A stretch of 64,000 nucleotides of DNA from Xanthomonas fragariae. Lineage in GTDB: Bacteria > Pseudomonadota > Gammaproteobacteria > Xanthomonadales > Xanthomonadaceae. Numbering within the stretch: position 1 is the stretch's first letter; each line of letters starts with the position of its first letter. Below, in pieces: positions 35,623-46,045 of the stretch. Below the pieces are notes generated by a model. The model worked only from the letters and a program-made list of their open reading frames with translations, was not told the DNA's origin and made no database searches. Location: NCBI RefSeq assembly GCF_017603965.1, contig NZ_CP071955.1:558001-622000 (forward strand), in the 5' to 3' direction. The position numbers were made by a program, and so were the translations under genes.

Positions 35623-36129
35623 TCAGCCTGGCAGGGTTTCGATTGGACCTATATCACCGGTCGGAATTCTGCCACCGCAGGTGCCGTAGCAGCCGCCACC
35701 GATTAGGACGCCACTACCACCACCACCTGTTCCAGCGGAGCCGCCACCACCGCCACCGCCACCGCCATTCGAAGGCTGTTGAGCGATCTGCTCGGCCATA
35801 TCTTTCGCTTTCTTGTCACACGGCTTCTCGATATAAACCATGCCGCGACCGGTATGCATTAGAATTTTTACGGTATAGGAAAAATACCCTTTGTAGGAGT
35901 TTGCAATCCAATTGCTCTGACCCAGCAGCTTTGAGGCTGCGTCATCAAGCTTACCCATAAAGACGGCATTTGCAGGATTCTTATAATCGCTGAACTTTGG
36001 AAATTCCGACAAACTTACTTTGATGGGCGGCAACGGCGGCATCGGCAGTTCCGAGCACGCGGCAAATACAAGGCCGGCAAGCCCGGTCAACGACATCACG
36101 ATGACGCCCAATTTACCAATAATTCCCAT
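35623..36129 (-). CDS. Exported, probable lipoprotein of unknown function with poly-Gly segment
   Basis: 168 residues: a hydrophobic N-terminus (LGVIVMSLTGLAGLVFAAC) with Cys25 as a possible lipid-attachment residue, a soluble middle (about 30-120) with YKGYFSYTVKILMHTGRGMVY, and a Gly-rich tail with a run of nine Gly followed by two cysteines (GGGCYGTCGG). The DNA is AT-richer than the surrounding chromosome. No family is recognised. It is followed by a terminator and lies 38 bases downstream of the next gene, so the two probably form an operon. Confidence 0.65.
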   Translation of the reverse strand: MGIIGKLGVIVMSLTGLAGLVFAACSELPMPPLPPIKVSLSEFPKFSDYKNPANAVFMGKLDDAASKLLGQSNWIANSYKGYFSYTVKILMHTGRGMVYIEKPCDKKAKDMAEQIAQQPSNGGGGGGGGGSAGTGGGGSGVLIGGGCYGTCGGRIPTGDIGPIETLPG

Positions 36130-36167
36130 TTACACACCACTCCTTTGTTTAAGAAAATCGGACAAAC

Positions 36168-36923
36168 CTACTGACCAATCGGACGCCTATCCAGTACTGG
36201 CGCACTACCGTGCTTAGACGTGTAGATCCTGTTTATCTCAGCATTGAGACGCAACGCCTCCGATTCTCCGAGCATCTTTTGCTCTGTCGAAAGCGGCTTA
36301 GACATCATGACTTCGCGAGTGATGGCTGCGCGAGCATCGCCCCGCATTTCAGCAACGCGGGACACGGCATACGCGGCGACAGGATCGCCATTTGAGCTAC
36401 CGCCCTGAAAGGATGCCAGCATGTTCAATGCAAAAAGGTTGCCCTCCGCTCCAGCGTCCACCAGACGCTGCTGCGCCATGGGATCAGAAGGCAGAAGCCG
36501 CGCGTCCAAAATCGTTTGAGCGACTTTGTCTCCGGCTTCCGATGCCTGCTTCAGCAGAGCCTCCGGCGCTCCCATATAGGCCTCAAGCTGCTTTTCATTA
36601 GGAAAGCCATGGCGATCTAGCCACTTCTGCTCTGCCTTGCTTTCGACATATCCAGGGTCGTTATCGAAGCTCATTCCATCTCGAGTTTTCGGAACCTCGG
36701 GAAACGGGTTCCTGGCAGGAGTGGATGAATCAGGATTGACGCCCTTGCCAACCGCCTGAAATGCACCCTGAGCTTCCACTGACTCGTTCGACTCAGTGAA
36801 GGTCTCATTTTGATAAATGCCCTGCGTTGGGACTTCGCCCTTACGCGCTTCGTGCGTCCAGATGATGCCAGCTACTACGACTGCTAGTGCTGCTGCACTT
36901 AGCGCTACTGCTTTATTACCCAT
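36168..36923 (-). CDS. Membrane-anchored protein of unknown function
   Basis: 251 residues from the ATG at 36923 (an ATG at 36944 would add seven). One N-terminal membrane helix (KAVALSAAALAVVVAGIIW) is followed by a periplasmic part with a disordered stretch and then a helical C-terminal region with short repeats resembling Sel1-type helices (AGAEGNLFALNMLASFQGG, DPVAAYAVSRVAEMRGDARAA). No family is firmly recognised. Base composition is AT-richer than core genes. It precedes the lipoprotein-like gene. Confidence 0.6.
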   Translation of the reverse strand: MGNKAVALSAAALAVVVAGIIWTHEARKGEVPTQGIYQNETFTESNESVEAQGAFQAVGKGVNPDSSTPARNPFPEVPKTRDGMSFDNDPGYVESKAEQKWLDRHGFPNEKQLEAYMGAPEALLKQASEAGDKVAQTILDARLLPSDPMAQQRLVDAGAEGNLFALNMLASFQGGSSNGDPVAAYAVSRVAEMRGDARAAITREVMMSKPLSTEQKMLGESEALRLNAEINRIYTSKHGSAPVLDRRPIGQ

Positions 36924-37114
36924 CTCACTTTCTCGTAATTCCATTACAGCTGCGGATACGCAGTCCTATGGAGCATAGAGTTGCAGATTAGCTCGCTTAA
37001 CGCAAGCTTAATATTGCGAAAAAATGAGTCGTGTATCGGGAGCAACGGTCCGTCAGTTTTCAAGGCTCGCAGCGCGGACACATTGCATCAAGGCACTGAA
37101 GATGAAGGGGCGGA

Positions 37115-37958
37115 TTCAACTCCGATTCGCAACGCTGTTGAGGACCTCTTCGGAGAAGACGTCGAGGGGCGTTTTGAATCCGAGTACCTTGCGTGGACGA
37201 TTGTAGAGTCGCTGTTCGATCCATCGTAGGTGCGCGTGGGCGATGGTGCTGAAATCGGTCTGTCGTGGCAAGTACTGGCGCGTCGATCCGTTGGCATTTT
37301 CGTTACTGCCACCCTGCCATGCACAGTACGGGTCTGCAAAATAGAAATCGCTCTGCAAGCACGCGGTAATGAATTGATGATCGGCGAACTCCTTGCCGTT
37401 GTCGGCGGTCAGGGTGTGCACCGTGTGGCGTAGGCCGCCCAGGCGCTGGACGATGGCGTTGCGCACGTTCTCGGCGATGCCGTCAGGCGAGTAGGCCAGC
37501 AGATGCAGGCGACTGCGACGTTCGGTCATGCTGACCACCACCGCCTTGCCATGCGAAGCGCGAAGGGTGTCCAGCTCCCAATCGCCGACGGCAATCTGTT
37601 CCGGGCTGAAGTCCTCACCCAGCAAGAGCTCGATCCGGGCGATGCGCTCAGCGTCGATGCGCGCACACCGGCTGGCCTGCGTGCGCCGATGCTCGCTGAG
37701 GCGCTGCGCATGATCGGGCAGATACTGCCGAGCGTGCCGGTGACGGCGCAGTTCGCGGCTGATCGTGCTGGGCGCGCGCTCCAACGCATCGGCGATGGCC
37801 CGCATCGACATCCCGGTTCATATAACGCATGCAAACGGTATCGTTCTCACAGGTCCAGGCGGCTGGATGACATGGGCAACTCCACTTGGCGGTGAAGTCG
37901 CTCAGGTCAGGTCGCCTGGACCACGTCACAACCGTTGGTGTTGCGATCCAGAGGTGAA
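37115..37958 (-). mobile_element. IS30-family element, copy 1 (decayed)
   Basis: The terminal inverted repeats are TTCAACTCCGATTCGCAAC at 37115-37133 and the degenerate GTTGCGATCCAGAGGTGAA at 37940-37958. The element is about 200 bases shorter than the copy at 58198-59240 because of an in-frame deletion in the transposase gene. It ends an accessory patch that begins at the broken IS5-family gene. Confidence 0.85.
37116..37811 (-). pseudogene. IS30-family transposase, internally deleted and 5' frameshifted
   Basis: The open part encodes the helix-turn-helix (SMRAIADALERAPSTISREL) and then GEDFSPEQIA joined directly to VGDWELDTLRASHGKAVVV. About 66 residues present in copy 2, between the HTH region and the DDE core, are missing. 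The upstream start region is shifted by a one-base loss (CCGGTT against CCGGTTT in copy 2). The C-terminus with RPRKVLGFKTPLDVF is intact. Confidence 0.85.
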
Positions 37959-38136
37959 GCCATCGTCGCATTGATGACCTGTTCCATGATCGAGCACGGC
38001 CAGGCGAAGCGATATCCCCTCGGTTCGTTCGGATTCGATCTGGCTTGGCCCGCAACAGCTGCTATGCGGTACTTTTGAAGTGGGTGGCACGCTCATGCGG
38101 CTCGAATCGATAGTTTACCTATTTACGAATATATTC

Positions 38137-38529
38137 TTAATCATCGTGCGTCTCGCCGGGTGTCGCATCGTCATCGGCCGCATCGATCATGTCGCTATGC
38201 CCATCGTCGTTGTCGGCACGCGCGAAATGCACGGTTTCCACCGGACCACCGATTGCGCGGCTGCGCACCGGCAACAGCGCACTGGCTGCTTCGTATTCGG
38301 CGAGTAATGCATGGCGTCGCGCTTCCGGAACTTGCTGCCAATGACAATCGGCCAACGCGCCTTCCAGCGAGTAGAGCAGATTGAGGCTGGGCTTGAACCC
38401 GGCACGGCGCACTTTGACGAAGGCGTCCACCGCACCTATCGCCTGCAGATCCTGCTGCGTGCGCAGCCCAACCTGGCGCAGCCATGCCGCGCTCTTGGGG
38501 CCGATATTGCGCATCCGCTCAGTGGTCAC
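38137..38529 (-). CDS. TfoX C-terminal domain protein
   Basis: 130 residues, with the TfoX/Sxy C-terminal domain at about 1-80: MRNIGPKSAAWLRQVGLRT, then a helix-hairpin-helix-like middle and LNLLYSLEGALADCHWQQV. The N-terminal TfoX domain is absent, as in many proteobacterial homologues, so a competence role is not assured. A GTG start at 38529 overlaps the msrC stop by four bases; an ATG at 38514 is the alternative. The C-terminal tail is rich in Asp. Translational coupling to msrC is likely. Confidence 0.85.
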   Translation of the reverse strand: MTTERMRNIGPKSAAWLRQVGLRTQQDLQAIGAVDAFVKVRRAGFKPSLNLLYSLEGALADCHWQQVPEARRHALLAEYEAASALLPVRSRAIGGPVETVHFARADNDDGHSDMIDAADDDATPGETHDD

Positions 38530-39008
38530 GCCAAGGCGTCCACAAAGACCTGTGCAATCGCCTCCAGGCCGCGCTGGTCGTCCGCATCGAAGCGGCCCAG
38601 CTCCGGGCTGTCCACATCCAGCACGCCGATCAGCGCAGCGCCCTTGACCAGCGGAATCACCAGCTCAGAGCGCGATGCCGAATCGCAGGCGATGTGCCCC
38701 GGGAACGCATCCACATCGGCAATGCGCTGGCTTTGCCGGGTGCTGGCGGCCGCGCCGCACACACCCTTGTCCAACGGAATGCGCACGCATGCCGGCAAGC
38801 CCTGGAACGGCCCCACCACCAGCTCACGGCCATCGTAGAAATAGAAGCCGGCCCAGTTGAGCGACGGCAACGAATGGAAGATCAGCGCGGCCAGATTGGC
38901 GGCATTGGCGACGCGATTCGGCTCGCCGTGCACCAGTGCCTGGGCCTGAGCGATGAGCTGGGCATAGTATTCCGGCTTGCTGCCGGTTAGCGAAGAGGTT
39001 GCGAACAT
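38526..39008 (-). CDS. msrC: Free methionine-R-sulfoxide reductase (GAF domain)
   Basis: Reduces free methionine-R-sulfoxide as an oxidative-damage repair enzyme. The 160-residue GAF protein has the family cysteines Cys74, Cys84 and Cys108 in LPACVRI, GVCGAAA and FPGHIACDSAS, matching the spacing of the E. coli and yeast enzymes. It is co-transcribed with the TfoX-domain gene. Confidence 0.93.
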   Translation of the reverse strand: MFATSSLTGSKPEYYAQLIAQAQALVHGEPNRVANAANLAALIFHSLPSLNWAGFYFYDGRELVVGPFQGLPACVRIPLDKGVCGAAASTRQSQRIADVDAFPGHIACDSASRSELVIPLVKGAALIGVLDVDSPELGRFDADDQRGLEAIAQVFVDALA

Positions 39009-39319
39009 CGGTAAAGTCTAGCAGTGGCCGTCCGCAGCGTTGCACCTGCGCTAGCCATTGCCGCATCAGGTCGAGAATACGGTCGATACCGCGAGCAGCC
39101 AACCGCAGGTGGCGGACACTACGAAATCAAGTGCGCACGTGCAGGAATGGTGACGCTCGGCAGGGAGCATGCCGATTTCGCACTTCTGTTTCGCGTACTG
39201 AGCGCAGCGGCTCCCGCTCGGCCAATGCATTTGTCAGCCTTGCTCAGCGAAGCGTTCGGATGCGCACGCTATGCTGCGCGCCCTCAAGGCAATAGCGGCG
39301 CTGCCGCAGGAACGAACGC
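39009..39319. other. 311-bp divergent region between msrC and bioD
   Basis: Promoter region for two divergent genes; no coding sequence or recognisable operator was found. Confidence 0.5.
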
Positions 39320-39994
39320 ATGCAGCTTCCAGCGTTGTATGTCACCGGCACCGATACCGGCATCGGCAAGACCATGGGCAGCACCGCATTGCTGCACGTA
39401 TTGCGCGCGCGCGGGCACACGGTCGTGGGCATGAAACCGGTCGCCAGCGGCTGCGAGCACACCCCGCACGGCTGGCGCAACGAAGACGCGTTGGCCCTGC
39501 AAGCCGCCAGCGACCCGCAGCCGGACTATGCCACCCTCAATCCCTATGCCTTGCCGGCACCGCTGGCACCGGAGCTGGCCGCGGCCGACCTCGGAGTGAC
39601 CCTGTCGCTCAAGCCGATCACCGGCGCCTTCGCGCAATTGCGTGCGCAGGCCGAGGTGGTGGTGGTTGAAGGCGTCGGCGGCTGGGCCGCGCCACTGAGT
39701 GCCGATCTGGACCAGGCCGATCTGGTCCGCGCGCTGCAGCTTCCGGTGGTGCTGGTGGTCGGCATACGGCTGGGCTGTATCAACCATGCGCGCCTGACCG
39801 CCGCCGCGATCGCCGCCGATGGGCTGGAATGCGCCGGCTGGATCGCCAATGAAGTCGATCCGCAGATGGAGCGCGTCGACGAGAACATCGGCATGCTGCG
39901 CCAGCGTCTGGCGATGCCGTGCTGGGGCCGGATTGCGTGGCGGCCGGGCGCCGATGCCGCGACCCAGGCGCAGGAGTTGCAATTGCCGATCTGA
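39320..39994 (+). CDS. bioD: Dethiobiotin synthetase
   Basis: Closes the ureido ring of dethiobiotin from 7,8-diaminopelargonate, CO2 and ATP. The 224-residue protein has the P-loop GTDTGIGKT at 10-18, the substrate segment KPVASGCE and the VVEGVGGWAAPLS Mg/ATP segment. Other biotin genes are not adjacent. Confidence 0.95.
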   Translation: MQLPALYVTGTDTGIGKTMGSTALLHVLRARGHTVVGMKPVASGCEHTPHGWRNEDALALQAASDPQPDYATLNPYALPAPLAPELAAADLGVTLSLKPITGAFAQLRAQAEVVVVEGVGGWAAPLSADLDQADLVRALQLPVVLVVGIRLGCINHARLTAAAIAADGLECAGWIANEVDPQMERVDENIGMLRQRLAMPCWGRIAWRPGADAATQAQELQLPI

Positions 39995-40182
39995 GCAAAA
40001 GCGCTGGTCGGTAATGGCGTCGCCACCAGGGTGTGGTCGGTAGCCGGATCGCACTGTCACGCACGGAGCACCAAGCGCATGCCACCTGGCGGGTACGCGC
40101 TCTTTCGATCGGCCACTGCAAAGGCGCCTGCTTGTTGCGCTGACAAAGATTTGCGCCAGCAGGCAGGTCAGACAGCAGCCAA

Positions 40183-40216
40183 TAAAAAAGCCCGACAGAG
40201 GGAGGGATCTGTCGGG
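40183..40216 (-). terminator. Rho-independent terminator of the phasin gene
   Basis: CCCGACAG at 40191-40198 pairs with CTGTCGGG at 40209-40216. On the minus strand the stem is followed by TTTTTTATT, a good U-tract, about 55 bases after the phasin stop. Confidence 0.85.
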
Positions 40217-40269
40217 CCGGATTGCACGGGGGGAGGGACCCATGCAAAGACGCTGAATTGTGTTGGCCG

Positions 40270-40632
40270 TTACTTGTGCCGGGTCTTACCGGCACTGGAT
40301 TGCTCGCTCTTGGCGTCGAACTGCTGCTTGGCCAGCTGGCCGAGCGCGTCGGATGCCTTCAAGCCCAGGCCGACTACTTCCTGATTGGCCGAGGCCAGAC
40401 GTTCCAGATTGTCGCGTGCCAGTTGCAGTCCCTTTGGCAAGAGGGTCTTGTAGGCGTCCAAGCCACGTGCTTGCGCAACCTCACCGAAAAAAGTGGTGGT
40501 CGCGCTGACGTTGCGTTCAAGCGTCTTCAACTGCAGGCCAAACGCGCTTTTCGCATGCTCCATCGCCAATTGGTTGGCACGTGCCGCTGCGGAAGCAAAG
40601 CTGCTGAAGCCATTCTCGAACTGCGCCGACAT
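40270..40632 (-). CDS. Phasin family protein
   Basis: A 120-residue, entirely helical, amphipathic protein with the phasin-like pattern (GFSSFASAAARANQLAMEHAKSAFG at 9-33, then LERNVSATTTFFGEV). Phasins coat polyhydroxyalkanoate granules, but similar small proteins occur in bacteria without granules. No PHA genes are near. The gene has a strong terminator and a long AT-rich leader, suggesting independent regulation. Confidence 0.8.
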   Translation of the reverse strand: MSAQFENGFSSFASAAARANQLAMEHAKSAFGLQLKTLERNVSATTTFFGEVAQARGLDAYKTLLPKGLQLARDNLERLASANQEVVGLGLKASDALGQLAKQQFDAKSEQSSAGKTRHK

Positions 40633-40839
40633 TGCGAACCCCTTGGGGAAGGCTGTGATCGTTGTTGCGTTGCAGCATACGCTGACTATTTATTGCGATG
40701 CAACACGTTTGCTGAAATTTTCCTAAACGGCTTCAAGCGCTTTTGTTCAAGTGCCTTTACAAATCAAAAGGTTACCTAACGTCGGAAACAACAAAGCCGC
40801 CCTAAAGGCGGCTGGGCATCACACGAGTGCGCCAGTCGA

Positions 40840-41193
40840 TCAGCCGCGATAACGGCAGCCGGACGTGCAGGTTTCATGCACCACGATCTCGCTCAGGCTC
40901 GGCAGCGCCGGCTTGAGCTGCTGCCAGATCCAGATCGCCAGACGCTCGCTGGTCGGGTTTTCCAGCCCCTCGATATCGTTGAGGTAATGGTGATCCAGGC
41001 GGTCGTAGATTGGCCGAAACGCGGCCTTGATGTCGCCGAAGTCCATGATCCAGCCGGTCTCGGCGCCCGGTTCGCCGCTGACGTGCAGCTCGACCCGGAA
41101 CGAGTGCCCATGTAGCCGGGCGCACTTGTGGTCCGGTGGCACATTGGGAAGCCGGTGCGCGGCTTCGAGCGTAAAGACTTTGAAGATATCCAT
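40840..41193 (-). CDS. queD: 6-carboxytetrahydropterin synthase (QueD)
   Basis: Second step of queuosine and 7-deazaguanine synthesis. The 117-residue protein has the zinc histidines His13, His28 and His30 (AAHRL, LHGHS), the catalytic cysteine Cys24 in HKCARLHGH, and the ending [12 protein letters not shown]. The start at 41193 gives [15 protein letters not shown]; an ATG at 41211 would add six residues. It follows rhlE on the same strand. Confidence 0.93.
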   Translation of the reverse strand: MDIFKVFTLEAAHRLPNVPPDHKCARLHGHSFRVELHVSGEPGAETGWIMDFGDIKAAFRPIYDRLDHHYLNDIEGLENPTSERLAIWIWQQLKPALPSLSEIVVHETCTSGCRYRG

Positions 41194-41263
41194 GACGTGA
41201 TGGGCAAACATCGAACGAGAAAAGAAAGCGCCGAGGACGTGGCCAGGGCGCCGATGGACGGAC

Positions 41264-41294
41264 ACGACAAGGGCCGCATCGCGGCCCTTGTCGT
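41264..41294 (-). terminator. 14-bp perfect hairpin between rhlE and queD
   Basis: ACGACAAGGGCCGC (41264-41277) and GCGGCCCTTGTCGT (41281-41294) form a perfect stem with an ATC loop, just after the rhlE stop. No U-tract follows. It may terminate or process the rhlE message ahead of queD. Confidence 0.6.
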
Positions 41295-41308
41295 CAAACC
41301 GCCTGAGG

Positions 41309-42706
<1,398 letters not shown>

Positions 42707-43083
42707 CAGGAAGCTCCAAGGAAAGCGTCGCTGCCAGGACAGGCCCGGAGCGCAGACGCATTGCAGATGTAAAAATAGTGAGGCTCGGAGCGTTCCCGTG
42801 AACCGCGCTGCGAGATGGTGGATCGACCCAAGAAACGAGCGATGGGTTTGTCGGCACCACGAAAGGCGTCGGGTGGGGCGGGCGAGCGGATCAATCGATC
42901 CTGGCCTCGCCGGCTGTCCCTAAGGGAAACGGACGGCCGCATGCAGACCGGGTAAGCATACGCGCGTTTGGCGCGCTGCACAAAAGGCTAGGACTGCGGT
43001 TGGGCTCCGGGTCAGTTATTTCAGATGCGACCACTGGTATGGCAGGCCATACAATCGGCAGATCAGTACAGCACAGGATGGTC
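42707..43083. other. 377-bp divergent region between rhlE and the FAH-family gene
   Basis: Contains leaders and promoters of both genes; an AGGA site lies before the FAH-family start. No gene or clear riboswitch is seen. Confidence 0.5.
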
Positions 43084-44073
43084 ATGAAGCTAGGTTCCCT
43101 GAAGGAAGGCGGCCGCGATGGCAGCCTGATCGTGGTCGCGCGCGATCTGCGTAAGTCAGTCCGCGCCACCGGCATCGTGCCCACGCTGCAGCGCGCACTA
43201 GAAGACTGGAGCAACCTCGCGCCGCGGCTGAATGCCCTGTCCGCCTCGCTCAACGATGGCAGTGCCGATGGCGTGTTTGATCTGGATATGCAGGCGTTGG
43301 CCGCGCCGTTGCCGCGTGCCTATGAGTTCGTCGACGGCAGCGCCTACCTGCCGCATGTCGAACGGGTGCGTCGCGCGCGCAATGCCGAAGTGCCGGAAAG
43401 CTTCTACACCGACCCGCTGATGTACCAGGCCACCAGCGCCGGGTTCTACGGCCCGCGCGATGCGATCAAGGTGATCAGCGAAGACCACGGCATCGATCTG
43501 GAAGCCGAACTGGTAGTGATCACCGACGACGTGCCGATGGGCGCCTCGCCCGAGCAGGCTGCCGCGCATATCCAGTTGGTCGGCCTGGTCAACGACGTCT
43601 CGCTGCGCAATCTGATTCCGGCCGAGCTCGCCAAGGGCTTTGGTTTCGTGCAATCCAAACCGCGCTCGGCGTTGTCGCCGGTGTTCGTCACCGTGGATGA
43701 GTTGGACGAGGTATGGCGCGACAACAAGGTGCATCTGCCGCTGGTCACCCACGTCAACGGTGCCTGGTTCGGCGCGCCCGAAGCGGGGCAGGACATGCAG
43801 TTCGACTTCGCCCAGCTGATCGCCCATGCCGCCAGGACGCGGCCGCTCTCGGCCGGCACCATCGTCGGCTCGGGCACCATCGCCAATTGGGACACCACCC
43901 TGGGCGCCTCGTGTTTTGCCGAGCAGCGCGTGGTGGAAACCCTGCGCGACGGCAAGCCGAGCACACCGTTCATGTCCTTCGGCGACGTGGTGCGGATCGA
44001 GATGTTCGATGCCTACGGCGCCAGCATCTTCGGTGCGATCGAACAGCGCGTCGAACGTCAGCCGCTGCCATGA
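43084..44073 (+). CDS. Fumarylacetoacetate hydrolase family protein
   Basis: A 329-residue FAH-fold hydrolase. The metal-binding and active-site segments include EDHGIDLEAELVVITDD, SLRNLIP and VSRVG-equivalent segments GSGTIANWDTT and FGDVVRIEMFD. It is followed after 43 bases by maleylacetoacetate isomerase, so it most likely is the fumarylacetoacetase that splits fumarylacetoacetate to fumarate and acetoacetate in tyrosine degradation. The start at 43084 has AGGA upstream; an upstream in-frame start would add 28 unlikely residues. Confidence 0.9.
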   Translation: MKLGSLKEGGRDGSLIVVARDLRKSVRATGIVPTLQRALEDWSNLAPRLNALSASLNDGSADGVFDLDMQALAAPLPRAYEFVDGSAYLPHVERVRRARNAEVPESFYTDPLMYQATSAGFYGPRDAIKVISEDHGIDLEAELVVITDDVPMGASPEQAAAHIQLVGLVNDVSLRNLIPAELAKGFGFVQSKPRSALSPVFVTVDELDEVWRDNKVHLPLVTHVNGAWFGAPEAGQDMQFDFAQLIAHAARTRPLSAGTIVGSGTIANWDTTLGASCFAEQRVVETLRDGKPSTPFMSFGDVVRIEMFDAYGASIFGAIEQRVERQPLP

Positions 44074-44116
44074 CGGTTGCGATGACGTCCACGAAAGACG
44101 TCACGCGAGGCCGTGC

Positions 44117-44788
44117 ATGAGCGCGCAACAACTGGAGCTGTTTTCGTACTGGCGCTCCAGCGCCGCGTATCGCGTGCGCATCGGCCTGCAGTTGAGGGCG
44201 TTGGCCTACGTGACGCATCCGGTGCATCTGGTGCGCGCTGGTGGCGAGCAGCACGCATCGGCGTATACGCAGCTCAATCCGCAGGAACTGGTGCCTACAT
44301 TGCGGCATGGTGCGGTGGTGATTCCGCAGTCGCTGGCGATCCTGGAGTATCTGGAAGAAGCGTTTCCCGACACTAGGCATCTGCTCCCAGCAGCGCCGGC
44401 CGAACGCGCCCGCGTGCGCGCATTGGCGCAGGTCATCGCCTGCGATGTGCATCCGCTCAACAACCTGCGTATCACCCAGTTCTTTGAGCACGAATGGCAA
44501 TTGGATGCTGCGCAACGCCAGGAGTGGACGCATCGCTGGATGCAGCGCGGGTTTGCGGCGCTGGAAGCGCAGTTCACTACCGATCCTCACACCGGAAGCT
44601 TCTGCCACGGCGACACGCCGGGCCTGGCCGATTGCGTGCTGATCCCGCAGCTCTACAACGCGCACCGTTTTGAGATCGCCCTGACGCCGTATCCCACTCT
44701 GCAGCGCACCGAACAGGCATGCCTGGCATTGCCGGCATTCGATGCGGCGCGACCAGAAACACAGCTGGATGCGTCGCCGAGCAGCTGA
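44117..44788 (+). CDS. maiA: Maleylacetoacetate isomerase
   Basis: Glutathione-dependent zeta-class GST, 223 residues, isomerising maleylacetoacetate to fumarylacetoacetate. Ser-Ser-x-x-x-Arg at YWRSSAAYRVRI is the zeta-class glutathione site, with QSLAILEYLEE as the conserved thioredoxin-domain end. It works with the preceding hydrolase; homogentisate dioxygenase is not in the window. The start is the ATG at 44117, since the upstream frame lies within the previous gene. Confidence 0.93.
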   Translation: MSAQQLELFSYWRSSAAYRVRIGLQLRALAYVTHPVHLVRAGGEQHASAYTQLNPQELVPTLRHGAVVIPQSLAILEYLEEAFPDTRHLLPAAPAERARVRALAQVIACDVHPLNNLRITQFFEHEWQLDAAQRQEWTHRWMQRGFAALEAQFTTDPHTGSFCHGDTPGLADCVLIPQLYNAHRFEIALTPYPTLQRTEQACLALPAFDAARPETQLDASPSS

Positions 44789-44813
44789 TTGGTCACACTA
44801 CCTCAAACCTCGC

Positions 44814-45947
44814 TCAGATAAACCCGTGACTGATCTTCGGCGCCGCTGCCGTTTCGTAATCCGCATACGGGTCGTGCTCGCCGGAGCTGCCTTCGGACAG
44901 GCGGAACTTCAACGCCAGGCCATCGCGCGAGTCGGCTGAGCGCAGCGCTTCCTCCTGCTCGATTTCGCCTGATTTGACCATCCGGAACAGGCATTGGTCG
45001 AAGGTCTGCATGCCTTCTTCCAGAGATTCCTCCATCGCTTGTTTGACCTCGTGCACCTGGCCGCGACGCAGTAGGTCGCGAATCATCGGGGTGTTGAGCA
45101 GCACTTCGGTAGCGGGGCGGCGGCGCCCGTCCGCGCCCTTGACCAGCCGCTGTGAGACGACGGCGCGCAGATTCAGCGCCAGATTCATCAGCACATTCTT
45201 GTGCGCGCTTTCCTGGAAGAAATTGAGGATGCGCTCGATAGTCTGGTCGGCATTGTTGGAGTGCAGCGTCGCCAGACACAGGTGACCGGTTTCGGCGAAG
45301 GCGATCGCCGCCTCCATGGTTTCGGCGTCTAGGATTTCGCCGATCAGGATCACGTCCGGCGCTTCACGCATCGCGTTCTTTAGCGCGCTTTGGAAGGTAT
45401 GCGTATCCAGACCTACCTCGCGCTGATTCACGATCGACATCTTGTGCTTGTGCAGATATTCGATCGGGTCCTCGATAGTGAGGATGTGCCCGGTAGTAGT
45501 GCTGTTGCGGTGGTCGATCATCGAAGCCAGCGAGGTCGACTTACCCGAGCCGGTCGAGCCGACCACCAGCACCAGCCCGCGCGGTGTCATGATGATGTCC
45601 TTGAGCACCTGCGGCAGATTGAGTTCTTCGATGCTGGGGATCCTGCTGCGGATGGCGCGGATCACCATCCCCACCTCGCCACGCTGTTTGAACACGTTCA
45701 CGCGGAAGCGCCCGGCATCCTGCAGGGCGATTGCCATGTTGAATTCCAACTCGCGCTCGAACCGCCTCACTTGCTCTTCGTCCATCAACGAATATGCGAT
45801 TTTCCTGACTATTCCTGGCGGCAACCCCGTATTGCCGAGCGGGTAGAGCTTGCCTTCGATCTTGATGTACACCGGTGCGCCGGTGGTCAAGAACATGTCC
45901 GAGGCATTCTTTTCGGTCATCAGCTTCAGGAAGTAGCCGATATCCAT
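44814..45947 (-). CDS. pilU: Type IV pilus retraction ATPase PilU
   Basis: Accessory retraction motor of type IV pili, 377 residues, hexameric AAA-like ATPase. Walker A GSTGSGKS lies at 130-137 and the Walker B region at 199-207 reads VILIGEILD with Glu204. HLCLATLHSNNADQTIERI is the PilT/PilU signature. The C-terminal extension beyond 350 separates PilU from PilT. The usual GEIRD sequence has Leu in place of Arg here. PilT is not adjacent. The ATG at 45947 gives MDIGYFLKLM; an upstream in-frame start is rejected. Confidence 0.93.
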   Translation of the reverse strand: MDIGYFLKLMTEKNASDMFLTTGAPVYIKIEGKLYPLGNTGLPPGIVRKIAYSLMDEEQVRRFERELEFNMAIALQDAGRFRVNVFKQRGEVGMVIRAIRSRIPSIEELNLPQVLKDIIMTPRGLVLVVGSTGSGKSTSLASMIDHRNSTTTGHILTIEDPIEYLHKHKMSIVNQREVGLDTHTFQSALKNAMREAPDVILIGEILDAETMEAAIAFAETGHLCLATLHSNNADQTIERILNFFQESAHKNVLMNLALNLRAVVSQRLVKGADGRRRPATEVLLNTPMIRDLLRRGQVHEVKQAMEESLEEGMQTFDQCLFRMVKSGEIEQEEALRSADSRDGLALKFRLSEGSSGEHDPYADYETAAAPKISHGFI

Positions 45948-46045
45948 GCGCAATGGTTCCCCAACAAACAGCAGCGTCTCGTTGCAAGTGCGCCGCAGGC
46001 TTCCGACAATGGCCGTGCTCAAGACCTCTCGCTACGGCTCCCCTA

